This document shows, piece after piece, positions 46,557 through 56,973 of a stretch of DNA of 64,000 nt. The stretch comes from Heterotrichella gracilis (lineage: Eukaryota; Sar; Xanthophyceae; Tribonematales; Xanthonemataceae). The stretch covers positions 51,559-115,558 of the forward strand of contig JAULBX010008551.1 in NCBI GenBank assembly GCA_032358255.1, in the 5' to 3' direction. Below the pieces are notes generated by a model. It was not told where the DNA came from. It did not search any database and was given only the letters and a program-made list of their open reading frames with translations. Within the stretch, counting starts at the first letter, position 1. Each line of letters starts with the position of its first letter. The position numbers and the translations under genes are program-made.

Positions 46557-49500
46557 GTGGTGGCAGAAGTCGTGATGGTAGGGATGGAGGGTGGTGGCAT
46601 GGAGTCAAGCGGCTGCGGGTGCTTCAGCAAGTGGTGGTCGCCAAGGAGCGCCAGGCAAACGTCCAAAGCAGACTCCACACCCAACACTCATTCCAGCAAC
46701 CAGCGATTTGAAGACGCTCCTCAGCTTGATATGCAAGATCCCAGTGGGAGGTAGGTTCACATGAGTCAACTGTGAAAACATTGGCCCGGCCCATGGTTGA
46801 ACCTACTGCCTGAGGTCCTTTGGCCAAATATTCTGCCACATGAATGTCTGGGGCCAAATCTTGTCACAGTACTGGATCCATGGACCCTCAGCCTGAGTCT
46901 AGCCTAGCCCTGCAGTGCACTGAGGGGGTGTCACGCATGGATATTATCTGACATGGGATTCACTCCTTGAGGTGGTGCTCCTTTAGCAAACCCTAGTAAC
47001 TAGGCTAGGCGGCCAGGAACTGCGCATGGCACCTTGAGTGGCCAGTGGCAACTGGGTCATACCGCTACTAATATACAAAGCCTCATTGACTGACAGGAAG
47101 GGAGCATAAGTATCCAATTTCCCTGCAACATAAGGCGCCGCAGGCCGCTAAAACGCATGCTAAGCTACTCCACTTGAATTCCTCACGGAATTGCGTTGTA
47201 GTAAGATAGCATGTGTGTTTAGCTAGTGATTAACTTGACGTACGTCCGTACGATGGCTGCAAGAATTAGAGTTGCAAGGTTGCTGACTGCAGCCATGGCT
47301 GTGCTGCGCAACCTTTGTCCATCTAGGGTACACTAGCCTTTTAATTGTCCTTTGGACCCCTCAGCGATGCTGCCAGGCTCTGTAAGTGCAGTCAACTCGA
47401 TGAAAAGGCTTAGCTACTCTCTTGCAGATAGTCAATGACAGAAATCTAGCTGGCCTTAATGTCCTGCGGAACGCATGTAAGGGGAAGTAATATTAAGTGA
47501 TCAGCCAACGTTTTCCGCTGCAGGCCGTCCACCAGCAGCGGTGCTCCAAAAGAGTGCAAGCTGAGCAGCAGCTCCAGTGAGCAAGTCTCAACACCATTCA
47601 GAAGGGGCATCCTGCACGAGCTTGAGACGCAGTCAAGGGCATCCAGGAGCCCTCACAGCAGCACTCGAGAGATCCTGGAGCCGGCCACACCGCACGCACC
47701 GCATGCTGATGGTAGGGGAAACAGTGGACAGAAGGGCAATACCCATTCTTTTGCTAAATCCTCTTCCTTAACCAACGCGCCTGTTCAAGGACAGGCTGCG
47801 TGGATAGTTATACTCTTATCTTTTTATTCACCGCATGCAGACACCGAGACTGACCACGACACCCTGAGCCCACCCTGCAGCGAGGTTTCAGCCCCAACCC
47901 TCTCATCCCCAGTCAGCAGCAGCAGGACAGTGGCATCTGATGCAGTGCCATCAACTAGGTTAACCCAGGGCCTGATTACAGGCGTCTCCTTGAGTGAGGC
48001 GTACGTGCAGGAGCTGAATGCCACGGGGGATCCCGGGTCAACAGACGTGTCTGGGTTCACCCACAGCCAGGGCTATGGCGGTAAGGCTTGATTTGATGCT
48101 CATGCGTGCAACTCCTAGGCGCCAGCTAGTAGTAAAACAATTCAGTAATTAAATTATTTATTGAGTAAATTCAAAATATTTGTGCAATAAAACATCTAGA
48201 GCCATTAGCAAACTTTTCCAACCCATTGTGAGCTTGGCTTTGATTGCCAGCAACCCTGCCGGCGAGCCGCAGTGCGTGCCTTGTGTAGGTGCCAGCCCTG
48301 ATTTACCTGCAGACGGATCAGTGCATCATGTACTTCAACCTGACCTTCATTATAAGACTTGTTACAACAATTGTATGCAGTGTGGCACAGTTCTGAGAAA
48401 TGCCATGCGCAAATTGCTTGAGCGCAACATGTGCAAGGCTGACTGCTACTCTGGCTGCATTGCTCAATTGCCGGCAGGCGCATAGCCTATGCGGCATGGC
48501 ATGTGACCTAGTAACTAACTATGCCTCGTGTGGGTACCAGCCCTGATCCCTGCAGGCAGCCGCATCGATTCCTCCCTCAGCGGTCCCCTCAGCAGCTCCC
48601 CCCACATGTACAACAGCGGCAAGAGCGTGGTGCCCAAGGATTGGGACTGGGTGATCAACAGGGGGAGCATCAAGTTCATGCTGGACGACGCGGGGGAGAG
48701 GCAGCTGCTGGGGTCGGGAGGATTTGGAATAGTAAGTGCTTGTACTTGCCTGTGCTACTTGCCTGGTGTGGATGATGGGGGATTGAGCGGGGAGTTGCAT
48801 AGTCACGTGGCATGGGTGTGGCTGGATGTGGAGGCTTTGGGATAGTGCATGGTTCACCTTTTTGTCTAGACGTGACTGCCGTTGTGTCTTAGGCATTAAG
48901 TTCATGCTGGACAACGCGGGGGGGAGGCAGCTGCTGGGGTGAGGAGGATTTTGAATAGTGCGTGGTTTTCCCTTCTGTGTAGACGTGACTGGCATTTAAA
49001 CTTTGACGTTATGTCTGAAGGCTTTTTATAATCCAATCCCTGTCTGACCAGGTGGATGAGGAGATTGCCATCAATTGCGCGGCCAACACAAAACCCTTCC
49101 AGAAACCCTATCTGCATGTATCACAACCCCATACAAAATCTCCTATTGCACAAGGCCCCCCTGGCCCACAAGCGTACCATAACCCTAGCTGAAACCCTAA
49201 GGATATGCGCAGGTGTACAAGGGCACCCTTGGCGACGTTGAGGAGGTTGCCATCAAGGCAATGAAGCCGCTGAGCAATACCCTACCTAAACCCTATGCAC
49301 ATGCGCAGGTGTACAAGGCCACCCTCGACGATGTTGAGGAGGTAGCCATCAAGGCCATGAAGCCGCTGAGCAATACCCTACCTAAACCCTATGCACATGC
49401 GCAGGTGTACAAGGCCACCCTCGACGATGTTGAGGAGGTAGCCATCAAGGCCATGAAGCCGCTGAGCAATACCCTACCTAAACCCTATGCACATGCGCAG

Positions 49501-51262
49501 GTGTACAAGGCCACCCTTGACGACGTTGAGGAGGTAGCCATCAAAGTGATGAAGCCGCTGAGCAACCAGGCTGAGCTGGAGGAGTATGAGCGGGAGGTGC
49601 TGCTGCTCAGGGGGATACGCAGAAGGTGGAGTTTGCGGTGCCACCGTGTTTGCGGTGCCAACGCGAGAAGTCATGATAGTAACACGATTAAACCTCCTAT
49701 GATTGGTACACATATACGGATAGTGGCAAATGTAGCTACCTTTACGCAACCCCCCTTGTGAAAAATAGATACAAAAGGGCCACAGACAAATCCAAATAGG
49801 GAAAAACAAATCTGGCAAATCCTTTGTCAACAAAGCTGCACAGCCTGTACATTAAAAGGCAAACTGTAAAAGAGGACTGGGTTGGAGGGTATTACCCGCA
49901 AAATGTCTTTTGTTTGCACCTGCCAGGGAAATTCCATATTCCTCCGCAGGTACATCGTATCTTTCATCGGCTGCGCATTTGAGGACGCGCGGCCCCTGAT
50001 TGTGTCTGAGTTCATGTCTGGAGGGGACTTGTTCCATGCGCTGAGGGATCCCAGCACCAAGGCAGAGCACATGTGGCACAGAAGGTGGGGAATAGGTCAT
50101 TTACGCAATACAGCCAATGATCATCCGTATTTTCAGCACACTGGACTTTCGAAATTCAGATGGATCTGAATTTCTTGCCCATTTTTTTCACCAATTATAT
50201 TAAACGATTCAACGTCTTACAATGTAGATTCAATTTGATCGTTTTACAATTGATATTTTGTCCAATGCACGCAGGGGCAAGCACATCGCGCACAACGTCG
50301 CCATCGGCCTCCACTTCCTGCACCACACCAAGAAAATCGTCCACTTTGACAGCAAGAGCAGCAACATCCTGCTAGCCCCCGACGTGGCCAAGCTCGCCGA
50401 TGTGGGGTTTGCAAAGTACAAGGAAAACACCATTTTGAGCACACCGGGGGGCATGGGCACCTTCTGCTGGACAGCGCCTGAGCTGTTTATGGACAAGCGG
50501 GTGAATGAGAAGGCGGATATTTTCAGCTATGGGGTGGTGCTTTGGGAGATTGTGACAGGGGAGGTGCCGCACATGAGGGCATACAGGGACAGGAGGTAAG
50601 AGGGGGGGAAGGGAGGGTGGGTGACTGGTGTGGGGGTGTGTGGTGCTGGGGGGAAGTGTGTCAGGGGGGGGTTCTGCTGGCGTCTACACACCAGGGTGTA
50701 GTGAGACAGGAGGTGGGTGGTGATGGTGGTGGTGGTGATGGGGGTGCTGAGCAGCAGTAATCGTGCTGGATGGCGCGCAATCATTTTGTGGACCAGCAGG
50801 ATGCGAGAAGGCTGAAACTGTCAGCCGCAGGGTATTACCCGATCCAAATGGAAAGCGTACGTAGTGCGGCCTGGCAAGCATTGCACCTCGAAAGGCCCTT
50901 GCGGCACACAAGGTGCATAAATAGGCCCACTTGCCTGTGGATCTGATGCGATGCAGCTATAACATGATTGTCAAACCCTATGTTTTATAAATTGTTGACA
51001 AAGATTTTGCAGATCATACAATGCACAGATTCAATCACTGATAAATATTTACGCGTGCCAGCAAGCAAGTGGCACCTGTACCATTTGGACACGATTGCAA
51101 ATACCGCAACATGATCTCAGCTGAATTCATCCTAAATGTTGCAGGGTGCCGGAGGAGTGCCCTGCAGCCATTGATGCTCTGATCGACAGGTGCATCACCG
51201 CTGACCCAAGCCTCCGGCCTGACACCATGGAGATCATCACATGCCTGAGGCAGCAGCTGTGA
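46557..51262 (+). CDS. Plant-type (TKL/RLK-like) cytoplasmic protein kinase
   Basis: Eight exons, 46557-46750, 47524-47711, 47841-48080, 48556-48731, 49501-49625, 49950-50084, 50275-50595 and 51145-51262; phases agree throughout; 498 aa. The N-terminus (MESSGCGCFSKWW, ATG at 46599) has Cys residues suited to palmitoylation; then comes a Ser/Thr-rich linker. Kinase landmarks: P-loop LLGSGGFGIVYKA, VAIKVMKPL lysine, helix C Glu in EEYEREVLLL, catalytic loop IVHFDSKSSNILL, ADVGFAK in place of DFG, MGTFCWTAPELF, FSYGVVLWEIVTGEVP, and DPSLRPD. HxD, its Lys and Asn, and the DxG Asp are present, so activity is plausible. Exon 5 has three extra in-frame copies just upstream that may also be translated. 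Confidence 0.85.
48893..48962 (+). repeat. Copy of kinase exon 4 end
   Basis: Bases ggcattaagttcatgctgga through gctgctggggtgaggaggat repeat the exon 4 end (IKFMLDDAGERQLLGSGG). TGA replaces the TCG Ser codon and TTTTGAATAG replaces TTTGGAATAG, so the copy is broken. Confidence 0.85.
49052..49500 (+). repeat. In-frame 96-bp tandem copies of the kinase lysine-strand exon
   Basis: Three copies start right after CAG at 49213, 49309 and 49405, the real exon at 49501, exactly 96 bp apart. Each reads VYKATLDDVEEVAIKAMKPL followed by SNTLPKPYAHAQ; the first has G for A and D changes. Copies two and three are nearly identical. Every copy has its own acceptor (gcgcag) and no stop, and 96 is a multiple of three. 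The spacer contains CCTAAACCC. A more diverged copy (VDEEIAINCAANTKPF) starts at 49052. Confidence 0.9.
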
Positions 51263-54199
51263 GATCCATCGTGTCTGAGACCACCAGGCAGCTGCTGTGC
51301 TCAAGTGGCAACTCTGAAAGGTTATCTTGATCACCACTGGGTTGTGACGCTGTCCCCATGGTGGTCCTCTTGATCATAACGGTATTGAAAAAGGCTTCTG
51401 GCAGGGCTTTCACAGTGTTCAAATGGGATGCGCTCATTTCGAGAGCATGCCTATTTTCCTTCACATATGGCTCCCTTACAGACTCAGCTGCAAGCATGTC
51501 CTTGCCAATTTGGCCCTCAGCTGCAAGCATGCCAAGGACCTTGCCAATAAGGCCATCGATGGCGTATCAGCACTGCACTAGTTTGATATCTTTTCCAACC
51601 AATCTGTCAGTTCTTCATCTGTGCCATTTTAAATCTCTATACGAGTGCAGAACCAATCAGCAAAATTGATTGACATTATGGCCTCGCAAAGCATAGCCAG
51701 ATATACGGTCTCGTAAACGGAGACCTGCCTCCATACACTTCATTTTCTGTAATACATTGCGGCAGCCAAAACACGCCAGCTCAGCTCAGTTTAGTTCGTT
51801 GAAAAATAGGCCAATCAATGCTGGCTTGCACGTTGTGAACTTCAGAGTAAACCTCTCCTTCAAAGCAAAGGTTTGCTCAAGTGACAGGTAAAGCATGCTG
51901 CATAGCCTCAATTGCGCAATTGCCAATCGGATGCTATGTGCACATACGTATGGATCCATACATGGATCTCAATGGCGCAATATCGCAATTGAGTGGTACT
52001 TATTTCCAGGCCTGGTCAAATTGGCTGTCCAAAATTGGTACAAAATTCCCAGCACCCAGGAATATGCATATGCTGCCAACAGTATATAGGGGCGGGGGAT
52101 ATAATGTTCCTCAGGCTGCCAGAAATTTTGTCGTAGCTGAGGCATACCTGAGGCACTGCCTACTAGACTCTTGGCTACCAGTGCTTCCAAGTCACGTGCG
52201 GGATGCTACACAACATCGCTTGCAGTCCTGCTGGAACAGCAATATGAGCATAGTGATGATCATGCCTGTTAGTTGTCTTGGGAGTTGCACTAGCTTCCTA
52301 GGGACTCTGAGTCCCCTCAGGGGTAGAAGACTGAGTTGTGACAACCCCCAAGCCCCTGGCATAGCAGACCGCGAGGAGCCACCTTGCCCCTGCCTCTGCC
52401 CCATCCCCATGTTCAAGATACATGATGCATGTCCATGATCCAGTCATGTTGGGGTCGGGCCACACCTTTGAGGTGCAAAACCAACATGGAGTGGTCTGCC
52501 ACCCAACCGCCCCCCACCTGCCCACCCACGCTGTCCCAGCAGCATGTGAAGCCAGCTGCCCTCACAACCAAGTGGGCACTGCACGGAGGACTGCCCATCA
52601 TATATATATATATACAATGCCATAATGTGTGGCAAAGTATGCCCTGTCCAAATGACTGTGACTCTGGCGCGCGGTGACTATTTAATCAGTTGCTGTCTAC
52701 ATGTCTGTGACTGTGCCGTGCGGTGACCTACCTGGCCGATTTCTGTATTACATGCACCTACATGAGAGTTCATACAGGACGTGCCGCTGCGCGGCTTGCC
52801 CCTAGCCCCAGCCCCACACCCAAGCACCCAAGCACCCCTTGCACCCCCGCCGTATCACCGCCTATGTGATGTAACATGCGTGTTTTTTTTAGGTCCACTC
52901 ACAATCCATGTCCATGCCAGGCCTTCTGCAATGCCAGGGAAGCACTGTTCAGGGGCCTGCAGGAGCTGGTAACAGCAGCGCAGAAGCTGGTGAGCCGGTA
53001 GCATGAGCAGCATAAGCCGCAGGCGAGGCGGCTGAGGCATCTAAGTTGCTGGTTGCTGGCTGCTGGTGAGCTGGGTGTAAAAGCTGGAGGTGGCGGCGGC
53101 CAAGCAACCAAAGCGCAGGCCGCAGGAAAGGTGTGTGGGGAGTGAGCTCCGTGCATGCCATGCGCCCCCCATGGCATGCGTCCCCCACCATCAGTGCATG
53201 CGCCCCCCACCAGGTGCCCATTGCGCGCGCCCAGCATGCGCCACGTGGTTTGTGGTGTATGGCACATGCACTCACTGCTCTGCACCCTCCCCCCCCCCCC
53301 ACACCCACACACACACCTCCCAGGCGCGCCCCCTCCACCACGGGCTCCCATCCAAGTTGGCAGACCCAACGCCTATGATGCAGCCACGGTCTTGCATGGC
53401 ATCCACTGCTTTTGCACGCTCCCGCTGGTGAAACCCGTTGCGAGTCCAAACCCCGAAGCTTGAAGTCAGGAAGGAGTGACCACCAGTGGTAGCCAGGCCC
53501 TCAGGCGTCCCATTTGCCAGTAACGCAGGCACACTGCCAACATGGCAGAACATCCGTATGCAACGCTGGCTGAAGGATGATGCCGGAAAGTGCAAGTCGC
53601 CGTTACAAGTGCGCCCAGAAAGGTTAGAGTTGACTGCTTTACAAGGTCTGAACAAGCCGGCTGCAACAAGATCAGTTGGGTCACTGCAGTGACCCATCAA
53701 AAACGGGCCAAATGAGCAACGCAGTCTGAACTCCTAGTCAAGCGTCCTTCACTAAATATACCGCTGCTTTCACAAATTAAACCGAGAGGCTTTTCTACAG
53801 GCGTTTTATGAACTTCTGGGGAGTGCCTCCTGGAGATGCATGCATGCATAAAAATTTCAAGGTGGAATGCATGCATAGTAGTTCACCTTCAATTTTTGGT
53901 TCACTGTACTTAACCTGCATAAAAGGCTGCCAGCTTCTACGACTTCGAGAGAGTCTTCATTGAACCACCATATTGAGCAAGCTGTATAGATGGTTAGCAG
54001 TAGGCTCCCTTCTTGAGTTCAGGTTGCTGCAGGTTGCTGTTCAACCGTTGGACAACATTAGCCCAGCCCCACGAAGCTGTGCTCGGCGAAAGACCTGCTC
54101 AACAGTTGTGTGGTGTTTAGGGGAACCCGATGTCTTGCTCGGTGGCAAACCTCCTGAAACCGGTCAGGTTGAGTATCACAGTATCAGTGATACAGCGAG
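51263..54199. other. Stretch without a supported gene
   Basis: Includes the kinase 3' UTR (a TGTAA lies near 51750). GC-rich bases at 52780-53450 have open frames on the minus strand (for example LDASAASPAAYAAHATGSP near 53010) that could be an Ala/Pro-rich exon, but no consistent gene model could be built. Confidence 0.4.
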
Positions 54200-54999
54200 A
54201 TGAAGGCGGTCCTGCTCACCTGTGGCGCTAGTTTGAGTGCGGTACTACTTTGGCTGCGCCTTCGCAAGGTGAAGGCAGAGCTCAGAAGGTACAGGGAGGA
54301 GGCCGAGGAAGAGCGTCAACGTAAGTGACACACACCTGTTGTCTGTCTGTTTGTTTGTTGTTTGACCACCTCGTTGTACTCGCACACCTCTGAGGTTTTC
54401 TAACGGTTGACGTGTTTGTTGCGTTGCAGGAGCAGCAGCAGCCGGGTACGCAAGCAGTACCGGTAGTAATTCGCCAGTATTTTCAACCTCAGCAACAACG
54501 CACCCATCAACGCACCCATTGCCAGTGCCAGCAACGAGGCATCGCAACCCGTTGCTGGCCACACACCCTCATCCTCATCAACAACACCCAAGTCCAAGGC
54601 ACCATGCCTAGACTCATCTCCATCCTCATCACCACCGCCATCTGTTACTGTGAAGTGCATACCACCCTGTACGTGCGGTACCATACCCACACACTTTTTA
54701 CCCACGCGGTACAACACTACACAATTGCGGGACGTGTTGGCAGGCGTGTAAGTGCCCTTAGCACAGACACTAAAGTGGACAAACCTCTGCTTGAGCCAAC
54801 CCTGAAGCTTTCCCAGCGCACAGCTGTAGCAGATATATCCCTTTTATTGCTGAAGTACCTCTTGCACTCATAAGCTATCTATTTGAAACCATTGCAGGTG
54901 GTCAAAACCTGCAAACGAGGCCTCATCAAGGCAAAGTATACGCCAGAGCTAGACAAGGTTGACGAGGAATCAGCCAGCACAGCTCTTCAACAAGCGTGA
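54200..54999 (+). CDS. Weak candidate: membrane-anchored protein with coiled coil
   Basis: An exon 54200-54320 (donor GTAAGTG) encodes a hydrophobic start, MKAVLLTCGASLSAVLLWLR, then a charged helix KVKAELRRYREEAEEERQ. A last exon 54898-54999 (after TTGCAG) encodes VVKTCKRGLIKAKYTPELDK and ends with TGA. Between them, 54480-54745 has a Ser/Pro-rich open frame (SSSSTTPKSKAPCLDSSPSS, then LPTRYNTTQLRDVLAG) and 54768-54850 a further one (KVDKPLLEPTLKLSQR), but the phases do not join cleanly. This may be a real gene with a frameshift or a mis-seen exon, or a pseudogene. Family not recognised. Confidence 0.3.
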
Positions 55000-56973
55000 C
55001 TGCACCTAGATGATGGCACTCAGCTGGCTACACACAGGCGATACCATGCTAATTAGCAGGTACCACCACAGCATAATTGTAAGGCAACCACGCATGATGA
55101 GTTTGCAGTGCTTGGTTCACACATAAATTCAGATGGACATGCATGGCATGTGAAACGTGACACAAGGCCTGTTGAAGTTCTTACCACACAATAAATCTGC
55201 GTAAGTTGCCAACGCATAAGCAGATTATATATTCTGCCTATTTTTGCTGAAAGTATACAGTACCATGATCCTCAGCTGAGGCACATGGAACGCAGCAACA
55301 ATGCATGGGAAGGTAGCACTTGCAAATGTGGGATATCCTTTTGTGGGATATCCATCGATGCTGTAGTGAGGACAGCCAGCAAATAGATTGACACTAGTAG
55401 ATAAGCATTGTTAGCTTGATTAGGGTGAAAAGGTGAATGTGGACTTAGCAGTAGGTAGCAGTGGGCAACCTGATGTCACTGTCATTGTCCAACTGACATA
55501 ACCATACGTCATTCAGTCCTCTCAATTCTGTTTGAATGCAAGCGTTGACACCTCTCTCGTTGACATCTCACTCCTTGCCGAGCACCTGCTAATTTCCTGC
55601 CTATCAGTCTCCACCACTCACCCACTTGCAAACAGAATTGAGAGGAGTGAATGACGTATGGTTATGTCTTGACGAAAAGGTTGATAGTACGCACTCCCTT
55701 TTTTTAACAACAGAGTGTTTTCTGCAAACACAGCAGTTGATGTAATCGAGTTCCATTTCACCGTGATGGTTTCTCGAGCACTCAAGTGCTCACTGACAGC
55801 TGCTATACCCATCGTAGCTGGGTATGTCCTTGGCAAAGGCTGGAAAAGCTGCTTGGCAAAGTCTGGTGCCAGCACGAGTTGCGCTCACGCCGCGAATGCA
55901 TTCATGCACGTTGCTGGCATCACCATGCAAGGTGCCACACCAGACATGCACGAGCTGAAGAGGGCAACGCAGGGCAATGAAAATGACAAAGTGACACTTT
56001 AAGATCCTCTCGTGTTGGCTTATGTCGACTCCTGACCACGCGCCTTTAGTACATTGCCCACCTATTCCCAAGCTCTCGAAGTCCCCTTGGCAGGCTTATC
56101 CGGCTTGCCCCTTTTGCAGCCAGTCAAACGCACCACCTGTCCCACTTCGCTGTACGCTTAACTTCTCAAAGAGTGGAAGGAAAGCTGACACAAGTTCAGT
56201 TGCTGCAGACTTCTGTGTTTGGGAAGCCTTTTCAAGGAAAAACCTCGTCGTGTCGTGCATGTGCCCAGCACCTGGACATGCCAGCTGTGTCCCGGGACCG
56301 GACCTATACTGTTGCTACAGAACGGTGCGCACTGGGTCGAGATACCAACTAGTGGCACGTGGGCCTACTGGAAAATTGCGATGGTGGGCTGCAGCGTACC
56401 GAGGATGGCATGGCTGGCATGCCTGGCACAGGCTGCCTTCGCTTGCGTGATGTGGGCGACTGTCGTGCGAGGAGGTAACGAGAAAGGCTTGTTGTGCACC
56501 TTGACGTACTATAGATTCCAGGGGCGCAGTCTGACACGTGTGTGCTAGTATTCTACCAGCAGGATCACAACTCTGCCACTTTTCAAGATGCATGCATGCC
56601 CTGGCCATGGCATTGCCCTTTCGAATTTTGCTGCAGTGGGGAGGCCCCTCACACCTTCCCTGAAACCTCGTGCACATAAACTAGTACCACTCTAAGAACT
56701 CTTAACCCCAATCCAAGTGTTGACTGCCCACAGACCCACGCTTTGTTCACTGATAGTAATCCCCTCGTGCATCCAGAGGTCAAAGGTCATCCCTGTTCCA
56801 CCCACCACTCCCTGTCGCATTCCCTTCCCTGTGGTGGAAAGACCAGACTAGTGCACTTCACAAACGTCTGCAATGTAACCCCTCCCACACCCCTGCCTAC
56901 ACCCGCACCCACCCACCCTCACCTATCTTCTCGTCATCAAGCACCGCCCCCTAACGCACCCTCCGCCATGCAG
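55000..56973. other. Mostly non-coding stretch upstream of the PAN-like gene
   Basis: It contains one clear inverted-repeat element (55495-55668). The first exon with the signal peptide of the PAN-like gene should lie here, but I could not identify it. Confidence 0.4.
55495..55668. mobile_element. MITE-like element with 40-bp terminal inverted repeats
   Basis: The 40 bp at 55495-55534 (gacataaccatacgtcattc, then agtcctctcaattctgtttg) are the inverted complement of 55629-55668 with a single mismatch. The 94-bp interior is pyrimidine-rich and non-coding. I see no clear target-site duplication. Arms this similar point to recent origin. Confidence 0.75.

Noticed and set aside
52899-53700. Minus-strand GC-rich open frames resembling an Ala/Pro-rich gene
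   Set aside because: Frames cannot be joined with consistent splice phases, and no domain is recognisable.
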